DNA from: Glaciozyma antarctica PI12
Taxonomy: Eukaryota > Basidiomycota > Microbotryomycetes > Kriegeriales > Camptobasidiaceae
Assembly (NCBI GenBank): GCA_002917775.1
Contig: KZ627160.1
Coordinates: 336,408-389,134 of the forward strand
Reading direction: 5' to 3'
Length of the DNA: 52,727 bases
Below the pieces are notes generated by a model. The model did not search any database and was not told the DNA's origin. It worked only from the letters and a program-made list of their open reading frames with translations. The translations under genes and the position numbers were made by a program. Shown here in pieces: positions 1 through 15,668 of the stretch (position 1 is the stretch's first letter; every line of letters starts with the position of its first letter).

Positions 1-970
1 GAGGAGGGCAGGGCAGCTGAGCGCGGGCTTCGGCGAACTTGGAGCTTTGGGCGAAACAGGCCTGCTCCCTCGTCTCGAGTCCGTACGTCGCTCTCCAGCT
101 TTGCTTCGAGATGCTTTCGCGCGCAGATTACCTCTCAGGGTGTAGGGGCATGTTGCATTTCCAAAGTCTGCATTCCTCGAAACCAATCTCCATCGTCCCG
201 TCAAACGTTCGGCAGCGCCCCTCCTCAGCGCTCAAAGTACTCGTCCCCCTTGCGCAAGATTCACTTGGCTGCGAGCTTGTATCCCTTCGATCGCAAAGCG
301 CGCAAGGCAGCAGCGTGGCTTGCTTTCGCCGCAATGCAAATGCAGTCGGAGATTTCGGCCCGCGAGAGGACGAAACTGGTCGACATCGAGGTGGCCATGG
401 CTTTCAAGCCTGGAGAGAGTGTGTGCAGTGTGCAAGGGTCAGCAGAAGTTTCGAGACAAGAAGTATCGAGGAAGAACTCACGCTGGACTCGGTGAATGGC
501 CGCAGTTGCTCCCTCTGACTGATCGTTGCGAAGGTAGGAGGCGACGAGGGCGGAGCGAGCTGGTTTGGAGGGCAAGGGGTTAGTCGACGTGCAAGGCAAG
601 CGGATGATAGACTGATCAGCGTACCCGGGGACGTCCTCCTCGAGCGCAACGTTCGCAAAGGGGCAGAATAGCGGAAGGAATGGAACGCTGCGAATGCGGC
701 GATGCGAATGCAGCGATGCGAGGCGCGAAACGAACGAGCGCGAGCAGTCGCCTCAACCCATGCGCTCCATCACTCGTGAGCCTCTCCAGGAAAAGGCCTG
801 GCGCGCTGCTGACCGTGCCCCAGTGGAGACTGCTGCAGGTTCCGATCGAGCTGCAAGCGAGCGCGTGGACAAAACCCTCTAAGGCGGCACCGAATAAGTC
901 CTCAACAGTCTTCCCTCGTTGATATACACTGTTCCATTGGCACACACCACCGTAATATGACTGCACTCAA
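1..970. other. Left-edge region without a recognisable gene
   Basis: About 970 bases before the LSM7 stop hold no reading frame with recognisable domains. The open frames here (for example plus 39-518, minus 261-599) overlap one another on both strands and lack the intron-flanked layout of the real genes, so they look like GC-driven chance frames. It probably holds the LSM7 3' UTR and flanking sequence of a gene outside the window. A short direct repeat built on GCGATGCGAATGC lies near 690-722. Confidence 0.4.
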
Positions 971-1710
971 TCATGCCTCTGCAAAAGGGTTGGCGATTTC
1001 CTCGGACCTGAAAGGACAACCGCGTTAGTTGCCGCCTTTCCAATTCCTTACGTCAACGTACCCGTCTACAGGACTGAGAACGACGAGGCTGGTTCCGCGG
1101 AGGACTGCTAGGCCGAGAGAGCGAAACTGATGAGGTTGGAAGGGAAGGTCGGTGGAGGGATCTGTGATGGAATGAGCAGGGCGGGGAGGGGAGGAACAGA
1201 GGAGAGGGGAAGACGCGAGTCAGCTGGGGTAGCGCGGAGAAGATGGGTGCAGCGCGTAGTGAGACGAGCGAGGTCGAAGAGGAGGAGGGAGAGGGAGAGG
1301 GAGGGCGGCCAAGGGACGTACCGCGCAAGAGCTCCTCGATGTCGTCCATGACTAGGTTGAGGAGTTGGTCGTAGCCCTTGAGTATCCCGGTGACTAACGC
1401 AGATCCACACGAGGTCAGTTGTGGAGGGGGGGGGAGGGAGATGAGCTGAAGCAGACGTACCTTCCCTCCCTCCTGTGAACTTGACCCTGACACGCTTGTC
1501 GACGTACTTGCTGAGGTCGAGGATAGCTTCCCTCCTAGGCTTGTCGTCCCCCTTGCCAGCAGCTCCTCCACCTCTCCCTCCTGAAGGTCCTCCTCCTCTT
1601 GCTGAAGAGCCACGACCGCGTCCGCGTCCCTGTTGGCAGAGGTTCAAGTTAGTGAGAGCTCAGCGGGGGTAAAGTCAAGGCTGATGGTCTCTCACTCTTG
1701 ATTCGCTCAT
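971..1710 (-). CDS. LSM7: LSM7, U6 snRNA-associated Sm-like protein
   Basis: Subunit of the Lsm1-7 ring (cytoplasmic decapping and mRNA decay) and the Lsm2-8 ring (U6 snRNA stability). Five exons were spliced by eye: a five-codon first exon from ATG 1710 (MSESR), an exon coding a glycine/arginine-rich stretch followed by AILDLSKYVDKRVRVKFTGG, then VTGILKGYDQLLNLVMDD, then SLGLAVLRGTSLVVLSPVDG, and a last exon SEEIANPFAEA ending at the TGA at 971-973. Both Sm motifs are present in the right order (Sm1 with the KF.GG turn, Sm2 with LRGTS). The final exon begins at about 1007. The N-terminal RG-rich extension (about residues 6-28) is longer than in animal LSM7. It is divergent from KAP95, about 190 bases away. 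Confidence 0.93.
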
Positions 1711-1902
1711 TCCAATCGATCAAAGTTCGAGGTATGAGGGGAGAGGGAGCGATGAGCGAGAGATAGGTCGAACAAAGAATTAAACAACATATTAAGTCTT
1801 AAATAGATTAAATTTGTTGAACGAGCCTCTCTCCTTCGCCCTGAGCCACTCTCTCCTCCCCTCTCCTTCGCCCTGATCCACCCCTCTCCCCCAGTCTAAA
1901 CG

Positions 1903-4900
1903 ATGGCTTCCCCTTTAATCGACGCTTCTTCCCTTCTTTCAGCAACTCTATCTCCAGTCGCTCACGAGCGGGATAACGCTACAGCTCAACTCGCCCACGT
2001 CCTCGAATCGAATCCTTCCCAGTACCTCGTATCCCTCTCCCACGCCCTCGCAGACGAAGCCACTCCCTCCTACATCAGGAACGCAGCAGGTCTCGCTATC
2101 AAGAACACCCTTTCCGCCCGCGAAGTGCCGAGGCAGGAGGAGTACGCAGCGCGATGGAACGCTATCGACCCTCAAACTCGTGACAAGCTCAAGGCCGACG
2201 CGCTCGCTACTCTGGCCTCCCCCGACAAGGGAGCTCGGAACGTCGCTGGTCAAGTCGTCGCCGCCATCGCTGCGATTGAACTGCCTCTCGGACAGTGGGA
2301 GGGCCTCATCCCTCAGCTCCTCGAGCTCGTCGGTCGGAGCGACAACTCGGGCTTGCGCCAGGCGACCTTGCAGGCGATTGGGTACATCTGCGAAAGCATC
2401 GTACGTTCGTTTCTCCCCTCCTTCCGTCGCAGCCGCTTCTGTTCAGCCCGCTTCCAGCACCGCTGACACTCCACCCGCTCTGCTCTGCGCAGAAACCCGA
2501 CGTCCTGGCAGCTCAGTCGAACGAGATTCTTACGGCGGTCGTCCAGGGAGCACGGAAGGAGGAGACCAGGTACGTCTACGTGCTTACTCGAGGAGTCAGA
2601 GCGGGAGAGCTGATTGTGTGGACCTTTCCAAAAGCGTCGACGTTCAGCTCGCGGCCGTCAACGCGCTTTACAACTCGCTCGAATTCATCAAAGAGAACTT
2701 TGCTCGCGAGGTGCGTTTAGTTACAGCCTGAGCTGCTCTTCCGAGACTGATTCTCTACGTCGCCATCGTCCAGGGAGAGCGCAACTACATCATGCAGGTC
2801 GTCTGCGAGGCAACCCAATCTCCCTCATCCGACGTCCAGGTCGCCGCTTTCGAATGCCTCGTCAAGATCATGCACCTGTACTACGAGTGGATGAAGTTCT
2901 ACATGGAGCGCGCGCTGTTCGGGGTGAGTCGCTTCTACCTGTATCCTCCAGTCCCCCATATCCTCCCGTACCAGTGCCTTTGAACGCGACGCTGATCCCA
3001 CTCATACTTTTGATCAGCTCACCGTCCTCGGCATGAAGCACGCCGACGAGCAGGTCGCTCTTCAAGCCGTCGAGTTCTGGTCCACCGTGTGCGACGAGGA
3101 GATCGAGCTCGCCCTCGAAGCAGAAGAGGCCGCCGAGTTTAGCGAGGCGCCGGACCGCGAGTCGTCCCACTTTGCCCGCGTCGCCCTCCCCGAAGTCCTC
3201 CCCGTCCTTCTCCTCCTCCTCACCAAGCAAGAGGAAGACGCCAGCGACGACGAGTGGAACGTCTCGATGGCCGCTGGCACTTGCCTCGCCCTCCTCGCTC
3301 AGTGCGTTGGCGACGGGATCGTTACGCCCATCATTCCCTTCGTCGAGGGCAACATCAAGAGTCCGGAATGGCGCTGCCGCGAAGCAGCGGTGATGGCGTT
3401 CGGCTCGATCCTCGATGGTCCCGAGGAGAAGATTCTGGCCCCTCTCGTCGCCCAAGCTCTCCCGACTCTTATCGACATGATGCGAGACCCCTCCCTCCAC
3501 GTTCGCGACACGACGGCGTGGACTCTTGGGCGCATCTCGGACGTCCTCGTCAAGACCATCAAAGTCGACATTCACCTCCCAGCTCTCATCACCGCTCTCG
3601 TAGGAGGCCTGGACGAGTCGCCCCGTATCGTCAGCAACTGCTGCTGGAGCATCATGAACCTCGCCGAGCAACTTGGCGACGCCGACGCCGATTCGACTCC
3701 TCTGAGTCCGTACTACGACGGCGTCGTCTCTGCCCTGACTCGTTTGGCGGAGAAGTGCGTCATTTTCCTCATTACTACTCGCCCCGCTTTGACTGATGAC
3801 CCATCACACAGGCCTTCCAACGAGTCCAACTCGAGGACGTCCGCCTACGAAGCCCTTTCGACCTTGGTCGCGCACGCCCCCACCGACTGTCTCCCCATCA
3901 TCTCCAAGCTTGTCATTGCTGTTCTCGACCGGTCCGAGCAGCTCTTTCAAATGCAGGTTCGTCGCCTCGTTCTCTTTTGGCTGCTCCTCGACTGACTCCG
4001 TTTCGTCACCAGGACCAGCTCGTCGGAGCCGACGATCGCAACAACTACAACGAACTTCAAGTGAACATCTGTGGCGTCCTCACGGTTCGTCCTTTGATTG
4101 CGTTCGAAAGCTTCGATTCTGAACGAGCTTCACCGCCATGCGCAGAGCATCACCCGCCGACTAGGGAAGGAGATCCAACCCCTCTCCGACCGCATCATGA
4201 CGCTCCTCCTCCAACTCATTCAGACGGCTGGCAAGCAGTCTCCGATTCTCGAGGACGCCTTCCTCTGCATCGGCGCCCTTACTGCGGCCCTCGAGCAAGA
4301 CTTCCACCCCTACCTTCAGGCGTTCCTCCCCTTCCTCATCAACGCCCTCGGCTCGCACGAGGAGTACCAGCTATGCTCGATCGCCGTCGGCCTCATCGGA
4401 GACATCTGCCGCGCGCTCGGCGATGCGAGCCTACCCTACTGCCAGGGCTTCATGGAGGTTCTTCTCGCCGACCTTCAGAGCACGGTTCTTCATCGCAGCG
4501 TCAAGCCGCCCATCCTCAGCTGCTTCGGCGACGTCGCTCTCGCGGTCGGCCCCGGGTTCGAGCCCTTCCTCGACACGACCATGGGCGTGCTGGCTCAAGC
4601 AGGCGCAATGCGCGCGGATCCAGTGCGTCGTTCAGAAGCTTTCTCGTCGCGCGGAGCACTGATCGCCTTCGCAGAGCAACTTCGATCTCGTCGACTACAT
4701 CAACGTTCTTCGCGAAGGTATTCTCGAGGCGTACATCGGCATCACCGGCGGTCTCAAGACGGGAGGCAAGGCCGACATCCTTCTTCCTCACGTCAACTCC
4801 ATCTTCACCTTCCTCCACCTCACTCTCACGGACCAAGATCGCACGGAAACGATCCTTCGCTCCGCCATCGGCCTTCTCGGAGATCTCGCCGAGGCGTTCC

Positions 4901-5110
4901 CAAACGGGCAACTGAAGGAGGCTCTTAGCTCTCCCTGGGTCGTCGAGCTCCTCAAGGCGGGAAGGACGAAGCTCGGTGGACCGGAAACGAAGAAGGTTGC
5001 CAAGTGGGCGAAGGAGGTAAGCGTCGGCTCCCCTGGTCTCCCATCGCCTGTTCGCTGATGGTACCTCTCGTGCTTCCCCTTCGCAGATGGTTCGACGCGC
5101 GACTCAGTAG
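1903..5110 (+). CDS. KAP95: Importin subunit beta-1 (karyopherin Kap95)
   Basis: Nuclear import receptor that carries importin-alpha/NLS cargo through the nuclear pore and is released by Ran-GTP. The start is ATG 1903 ([18 protein letters not shown]). The first exon holds the importin-beta N-terminal domain ([10 protein letters not shown], then an [18 protein letters not shown] stretch). Further exons read as HEAT repeats typical of Kap95, for example [55 protein letters not shown] and [19 protein letters not shown]. The acidic loop after helix 8 ([16 protein letters not shown]) is present. About nine short introns were placed with GTRNGT donors and CTGAC/CTAAC branch points, the first at 2401-2491. 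The last exon codes MVRRATQ and stops at 5108-5110. Length (about 860 residues) fits the family. It is convergent with CLA4. Confidence 0.95.
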
Positions 5111-5478
5111 TGTTAGCTCTACCTCCGTACCTCCCCTCCCGCCTCCACTCGACCCCCTCCCGCTCCCCTTGACCGTCGTATTCCGCTCTTCATCACCTTT
5201 AGTCAACCGCCGCATGCCTCCCCTATCTCTTGCACCACTCCACCATGCGATCCAAAGGATCGTCGTTCTCACAATCGCGACCGTTTTCAAGCATCGCCAC
5301 CTTGTGTACATTCCTATACCCCCAGCTGAGCGCAACACCCCCCTACCCAATCAATTTCGATTTTCTTTCTCCTTTTCGAACGAACCCGAGGCCAGCCGCT
5401 GAACGAAAGCGTTTGAGAGTTGAAGAAACTGGTTGCGGGGCTACTACGAAACACGGAAGGGGGAGGAGAGGAAGGGGA
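5111..5478. other. Convergent 3' intergenic region KAP95/CLA4
   Basis: 368 bases lie between the KAP95 stop and the CLA4 stop. It is pyrimidine-rich on the plus strand, with no recognisable gene, and probably carries both 3' UTRs and terminators. Confidence 0.5.
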
Positions 5479-8143
<2,665 letters not shown>

Positions 8144-8456
8144 GTAGCGAAACGAGAGAAGAAGGGAGAGCGAGGGGAGAGGGAAAGAGAGAAACGGAGC
8201 GGCGGAGGCTGGCAGCTGGCAGCTGGCAGGCCTTGAGCTGCTCCTGTTTTGAGCCCGCCTCAGCAGCTCAGATTGTCTGAAGCGGTCATCATTCGCAGGA
8301 TTACAGAAGAGTACAGCCCTGGTGATACGAAGCTGGCTGCTGCCGTTCGTGGAACAGGAGAAGGTGCCGGCATCTATTGCATCCAGTCCTTTCGCGAACG
8401 ACAACAAGGCCGCCTCTTACTCTCCTCCAGAGACGTGAAAGCTTTATATTCGCATT
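8144..8456. other. Intergenic region upstream of CLA4
   Basis: 313 bases lie between the CLA4 start and the MIC26/27 stop, both on the minus strand. It includes a purine-rich tract (8150-8205 on plus, CT-rich on the sense strand of CLA4) of the kind common in 5' leaders here. No gene is seen. Confidence 0.4.
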
Positions 8457-9260
8457 TCACGACGAGCTCGCTGCTCCTCGAGCTTGTGCTGCGAGGGCGA
8501 GAAGCTTGGTGCGAGCTTCCGCCACGGCGGGAAGGTGCCGAGCCTCGAACTCCTTGACGGGTACGGCGACGTTGGCGGAAGTTTGGGGGAGAAAGTAGGA
8601 GAGGGAGAGAAGGAGGAAGGTGGGAGGGAGAGCGAGACGGGTGACCATGCCGCCTGCGTCGCGGGGAAGGGACGAGCGAGGGTCAATTACGAGGAACGAG
8701 TTCATGAGAATGCGAGCAGAAGGACATACGATTCCGCCCTAGAATGGACCCCGCGAGTGTTGCGACTCCTACGCTGTTGGAGGAGACAGGAATCGTTAGT
8801 TCCGTCGACGACTAGGCGAGCTCGAGCTCACTAAAGCAGGCCAGGGCCACGCGCCTCTTCGGCAGGAATGACACGCTGAAGGGTTTCTAGGCGTGGTGCA
8901 TGTCAGCTAATCGTCCTCCTTGCTCCCCAGCTGCTGCGTGAGAGCAGCTTTGTGGCTCGACGCACCTCCGACATCTCCCTCCCATCCAATCCAAGTCTGC
9001 GTCCCCCGCTGAGCATGACTCTTGACGCTCTCGAGCGTCGTCTCGACAGTCTCCCTCAGCTGTCCGACTTGTGCTTGAAGAGGAGAGGTGGAGGCTACGA
9101 GGACAGTGAGTGAAGTGGGCGCCTGGTAGATCGGGAGCTGCTGAACGGGGGGAAGGAGGGGTAGGGTCAGCGGTGAGCTGGCCTGCAGAAGGTGCAGACG
9201 AAGACTGACCTGTCGGCGGCTCTGAGCTGAAGTTGAAGAGTCGGGAAGAGACATGGTCAA
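8457..9260 (-). CDS. MIC27: MICOS complex subunit of the MIC26/MIC27 (apolipoprotein O) family
   Basis: Inner mitochondrial membrane protein of the MICOS complex that shapes crista junctions. Spliced by eye: exon 1 MSLPDSSTSAQSRRQ; exon 2 QLPIYQAPTSLTVLV then QVGQLRETVETTLESV and RGTQTWIGWEGDVG; exon 3 ETLQRVIPAEEARGPGLL; exon 4 YVGVATLAGSILGRNR; exon 5 GMVTRLALPPTFLLLSLSY then FLPQTSANVAV, ending SSS at the TGA 8457-8459. This reproduces the family hallmarks: the LPIY.AP start, a helix, a P-x-E-x-x-x-P-G-x-LYVGVA-x-LAGS membrane hairpin and an LPP..FLL..SYFLP.T second segment. The exon 2 donor is the GTGCGT near 8969, not the later stop. It is divergent from ASF1. MIC26 and MIC27 cannot be told apart from sequence alone. 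Confidence 0.88.
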
Positions 9261-9478
9261 AGCGAGGGAGCAGTCGAGGCGGAGAGAGGAGACAGAGAGC
9301 GAAGTCGACCAATTATTTTAATATTTGACCAGGGGGGCGCCACTTAGTCTTGACCTAAGGGGGCGTGGGGTTCGCACAGCATTAATTTTGAGAGGTCGAC
9401 GCGCTGCTGGCTCTTCTCCTCCTCCTCCTTCTCAGCTCCTCCCCGAACCGTCTGCACAGGCCTAACTCAGTCAGAGTC
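9261..9478. promoter_or_regulatory. Shared MIC26/27-ASF1 promoter interval
   Basis: 218 bases separate the two start codons of divergent genes. It contains one of the few AT-rich stretches in the window, around 9308-9330 (TTATTTTAATATTTGACC), a plausible bidirectional core promoter. No specific factor site was identified. Confidence 0.4.
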
Positions 9479-10372
9479 ATGAGTATCATCAACATCTCGT
9501 ACGTTGTCCCTTCTCCTCTCAGCGCGAAATTGGGAGCTAACTCAACTCCTACTGCTCTCCTTCCCTCCCCCTCCAGCGATATCGTCGTCCTCTCCAACCC
9601 CGCAAAGTTTACCGACTCGTACCTCTTCAAGATCACCTTCGAGTGCATGGCCCCCCTAGAACAAGGTCAGTCCTGCCAACGGCCCTCCTCGTCCCGCTTC
9701 ACCTGGCGCTCACAAGTCGCGTCGCGTCTCTCAGATCTCGAATGGAAGCTCGTCTACGTCGGCTCAGCCGAGAACGAATCTTTCGACCAGGAACTAGATA
9801 CGTGCATGGTCGGCCCCGTTCCCGTTGGCGTCAACACGTTTGAGTTCGAGGTGCGTTCAGCGTTGGGGTGGGGGAGGGAGGGAGCAGTAGCTGATCGTGC
9901 GCCGGGCTTTCTTGCAGGCAGAAGCACCCCTTCCCTCTCGCATCCCTCCCTCCGACCTCATCGGTGTCACCGTAACCGTAATTACCTGCTCGTACGCCGA
10001 CCAGGAGTTCGTTCGCATCGGTTACTACGTCAACACCGAGTACGGCGACCCCGCCCTCAAGGCCCAGTACGATGCGTCGCTCGAGGAAACCGCAGCCGCC
10101 GCCGGAATCGTCGCTCCCGACCCTACGAAGAACGTCGACGGTCTCGTCAGGAGCGTCCTCAGCGAGAAGCCGCGAGTCACCCGCTTCAATATCACCTGGT
10201 TCGTACCTTCAACTCTGCGGAGCGATGCCCCAGCTAACGCACTTCCTCAATCTTGTGCAGGGACGGACCTGCAGTACGCGATGATGAAGCGATTTCTGCA
10301 TTGGATACTGCTGGGCCATTCCAAGCCTCCCCTCTGCCCCATCCGTATGCTCCCCCTGCAATGACCGCATAA
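9479..10372 (+). CDS. ASF1: Histone chaperone ASF1
   Basis: Binds H3-H4 dimers for replication-coupled and replication-independent nucleosome assembly. The start is ATG 9479; the first exon is only about 20 nt (MSIINIS) and joins [19 protein letters not shown]. Following exons give the immunoglobulin-like core: [81 protein letters not shown] and RVTRFNITW. After a last intron the tail is [18 protein letters not shown] and ends at the TAA 10370-10372. The conserved core (about 155 residues) is complete. The C-terminal tail is short and lacks the long acidic stretch of budding yeast Asf1. It is convergent with the PP6 gene. Confidence 0.96.
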
Positions 10373-10527
10373 AGCCGAGTTGGCACAGTTTCGATGGACA
10401 ACGGAACCGCTCAGTAGCGAGTATAAGTTGGGCTCACGCGCAGGCTCTCAAAGTTCCCAGCAGTGCGCAACTACCGACCAGGCTTCCCAAAGGTCCTCGG
10501 CTCCTGCTGCTAACGCTTTCCCTGTAT

Positions 10528-11904
10528 CTACAAAAAGTATGTCTAAAGAGTCTGTTCATCAGTGGAGTACAGAGCAGGCGCGGTTTAAGACGCACCGAAA
10601 CCGCCGCTCGACTTGGGACAGTCCGCTCCTGATTGGGGACTGCATGCCACCGTCAGTTCTGCTCTCCGAAAGAAGAGAAGGAACACTGCGCACCCGCCTC
10701 GAATATCTTGAAGCTGTCCTTGTCGACGACCCCGCCCTCGCGGACCTCCATGACGCTCGCAACGTTACCGCACCTATAGCAATAATTCGGTGCGGACCAG
10801 ACGGTGACGAGGTTGTTCTCTGGCGCAAACATGTATTTGTAACCTTCTTGAACGAGCTGGTGGGCGCGTGCGATGAGGGAGAGAGAATTGACGTGGTTGA
10901 ACTGCGCGAATCGGGGTCAGGAGTGGCGAGAGGGAGAGAAGGAGCGACGGACTTCGTTCGTGACGCGGCTGCCGAAGAGCCACCCTGCTCCTCGAGGGCT
11001 GACGGACCAGGTCTCGATATCGTCGGGATCGGACCACATGAGATCTGCGAAAGAGAGCGTCAGGCCGAGCTCGACGGGGGTGCGAGGGAACGGTCAACGT
11101 ACCGCAGAAAGCTCCCTCGTGAGGAATCTCTTGCGCTCGAGCGATAACGCGAATCTGGTCGAGCGTTCGTAGCTCGGGAGAGAGCCCTCCGTGCACGCAG
11201 AGTATTGAGCCATCAATGATCTGCGAGAACCTCGTCGTGAGCTGCGTTCGCGTAGGTGTTGGAGGGGAGCTCACCGCCGCCAAGTTCAGGTAGTCAAACA
11301 CCGCGCAACACGCCTTCCACACGTTCGCATTGCCGTACTTCTGCTGGCACTCGTCTGCGAGGAACGAAGCGAGCGACGGCATCAGCGATCCGCGTCCTGG
11401 CAGAGCGAGATCGGCGGGCTCACCGTAGAACCCATACACCTGCGTAATTTGCCTCGACTCGTGATTCCCTCGCAGGAGCGTTACTCGATCCGGATACCTG
11501 CGCACATCGCAACGTCAACCCCAGCGCCTCCCCCGCTCGCGATCCTCACGCACTTGGCTTTGAGCGTCAACAGCAGCGAAAGAGTCTCCAGGCTGTAGTA
11601 TCCCCTATCCACGAAATCCCCCTTCATCTTACATCAGCTCCTCCCAGCAGCAACGAACGCGAGAACGCACCATAAACACATAGCTCGTCCCAGGGCACTC
11701 TCCTCCCACTTTCAGCAACTCCAACAGATCCCATAACTGCCCATGAATATCCCCGCACACCGTCACGGGCGAGGAGACGGGCTGGACGTTGGATTCCTCC
11801 ATGAGGAGCGAACGGACGACGAGGCAGAGGTGTTTCATGTCGGCTTCGGGGAGGTGGCGGCATTGTCGGAGTTGGGTGAGGTAGAGGTCAGGATCGAAGT
11901 GCAT
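10528..11904 (-). CDS. SIT4: PP6-type (Sit4) protein phosphatase catalytic subunit
   Basis: PPP-family Ser/Thr phosphatase catalytic subunit (PP2A-like, PP6/Sit4 group) in cell-cycle, TOR and ER-Golgi signalling. The start is ATG 11904 ([20 protein letters not shown]). Metal and catalytic motifs: [18 protein letters not shown] (GDxHG), the GDxVDRG-coding exon, [19 protein letters not shown] (GNHE) and [19 protein letters not shown]. The EESNVQPVS stretch fits PP6/Sit4. Near the 3' end, splicing from an exon ending FEA gives [15 protein letters not shown] (exon 10596-10639) and then a 15-nt last exon (10528-10542) coding TYFL and the stop. This restores the family's C-terminal YFL. Without these introns the frame would stop at 10653 with an unrelated tail. 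Confidence 0.92.
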
Positions 11905-12317
11905 GGCGTGGGAGGGCGGGAGGGGAGGGAGGTGGGGAGGTGGGGAGGAGACGCGGTGCTGAGATGAGGCGCGCAGCAGTCAGATGAGGCGCTGGAAGAA
12001 GGGCTGCTGGCGGCTTGAAGCGGGCGGTCTGTTGGGCTGGAGGACTGGGTGGAAGCTCTGCGTGTTCGAAGGCGGGGAGAGGGTGTGAGAGGAGGGGGAA
12101 GATCGCACGCGGGGCTGAGGATGTCTCTCCGACGCCTCGCCACCGGTTCCGTGTGCTCTTCTCGCAAGGACGGTACACTCTGCGTTCTTGTGCGCGCACG
12201 TCTCTCTCGAGCGTAGCCAGCCACGACTTCTCTCGCACGAATTCCACAGATTCAAACTCGATTTCAGTAAGATGTATGGCGACGACAAGGTTCCGTCGTT
12301 GACGACAGGTGAACGAT
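11905..12317. other. Promoter region of the PP6 gene / GAPDH 3' flank
   Basis: 413 bases between the PP6 start and the GAPDH stop, both minus strand. No gene is recognised. Overlapping open frames here are not supported by codon use or splice layout. Confidence 0.4.
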
Positions 12318-14059
<1,742 letters not shown>

Positions 14060-15668
14060 GATGCTTAAAGAAGGAGTTGAGGTTGGTGCGGGGGAGAGGG
14101 GAGGAGGAGAAAGAGCGAGTGCGGCCAAGCCCGGGTCACCTTCGAAATTCCGTCAGTTCAGTTTTATAGTCAACTCGAATTCAGACTCCAAAATTTGTAG
14201 TCACTCTATTCCCAAGGCGCGAATTCGATTTTGACCTCGCAACTCGTCCTCAAAGAGAGCAGAACTGGGGAGATGAGCAGAGTCGGATCAGAATCGAGAG
14301 AATGGCGGAGCACCAGGTGACTAGGCCGAAAAGATGAAGAGGTAGCGAGCTTCGCACCGCGCGCACGTGCTTTGCGAAGCGGTTTGGAGGCGAATCTGAA
14401 CAGATCCAGATGAGGGATGGCAAGATGGAGGCGGCAGAGAGGAAGAGGAAAAACTGCACGATCAAACTGAGCCTTCATTCGTCAGGATCCAGCTGGAATC
14501 AAAGAAGATCTGGAGCAGATCAGGTCGCGAAGGAGAACCGCCCGAGGGCGCAACTCTCGCAGAGCAGTCGGGATGGAGCAGTTCAAAGCCACCAGCAGTA
14601 GTAGAAGAAGCAGAGAACTGATCTGAAAGCCTTGCATATACCTCACACCACAACCACGAGCTCCCCATCGTGAATCCTCGACGCGAGTCCGCTCGTGCTC
14701 TCTCCGCACCATCTCCTCCGACCCAGGTGAACCATCCACCACCTCCCGTATCCGCACCGCTCTCTACCGCCCTCCTGCATCCCTTCCGTCCCCCTCGTCT
14801 GCCTGTACAACCGACGTTGCGACCCCGCTCGTCTCAGACAGGTACGCAGGCAGCTCCTTGTCGACCGTATACCTCGGCGCGAGGAGAGCAAGGAGCCAAG
14901 TGAGGAGTCAGGTACCAGGGCTGCCTTTGTAGGGCGTGGAGATTACGGTGACGTGGTGGAGGAGGTGGCGATGGCGGTGGCACTGGGAGGGAGTGCGGTT
15001 CCGGTGAGAGGAAGAGAGGCGCTGGGGACGTCGTCGTCGCGCAGGAAGGAAGACCGGTGGCGCGCGATTTTCAGGTGTCATTGCATTCGTTCGTCGTCTA
15101 GCGTAGGGAGCAGGAGGGTCGTGGCGGTTGGTGGCGGGAGGAAGGAGTCGACCCCTCCGCCTCCCACTTCAGTACTTTAGGCGGTTTCGCTGAGCTCTGT
15201 TGCTCCCCTCCCACTTCCCTGCTGAGATTCAAGCTCGACGATACTGCTCATAGCTTAGCAGGAAGCTGTCCTGCCGCCGAGGGGAACCACTGCTCTCGTC
15301 CTCTGCTCCCCGGCTCCCTCCCCTCGACTCTCGCTCGCGGCGCCCCTTCGTCCGCATTTCGATCCGGTGCCCCCGTACCCACTTCAATCTGGTCTTTGTA
15401 CTTTTCAGAGACCTGTGCGCCAGTTCCTGAGAAGACGCCAGCCGCCGATCAACTGCTCGCGACCTCCCTTTCTTCCAACGGCCCCGCTCAGGACTCGTCC
15501 TCACAAAGGGAAGTTTCGAACACAGGGGGAGAAGGGTTTCAGCTCTCACCGGCTTCACGATCGCACTACGCTGCCTTTGTACTCGATGTCCAGAACTCTG
15601 CGCCAACCCCTTGAAACACATCGCTCCTTCCTCTCTTCCTTCCCTCCCTCCCCCACCCTCGTTTCGCC
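14060..15668. other. Long intergenic region upstream of GAPDH
   Basis: About 1.6 kb between the divergent GAPDH and the next plus-strand gene, the longest gene-poor stretch here. The proximal 200 bases hold the GAPDH promoter. Between about 14640 and 15110 the minus strand has intron-like signals and short open pieces, but no assembled protein was convincing. A small unrecognised gene cannot be excluded. Confidence 0.4.
14162..14168 (-). promoter_or_regulatory. TATA box of GAPDH
   Basis: TATAAAA on the minus strand lies about 105 bases before the GAPDH start codon. It is followed by a pyrimidine-rich leader (CT-rich sense strand, about 14060-14130). Position and leader match the strong promoters of fungal GAPDH genes. 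The assignment is by position and motif only. Confidence 0.6.

Noticed and set aside
39-518. 159-codon plus frame at the left edge
   Set aside because: Overlapped by frames on both strands, no recognisable motif, no intron signals.
8890-8970. A GC-AG intron in the MIC26/27 gene (donor near 8926)
   Set aside because: A standard GTGCGT donor a little upstream gives the right phase and a better family match (WEGDVG joined to ETLQRVIPAEE).
14640-15110. A small minus-strand gene upstream of GAPDH
   Set aside because: Several short open pieces and intron-like signals, but no combination gave a convincing protein.
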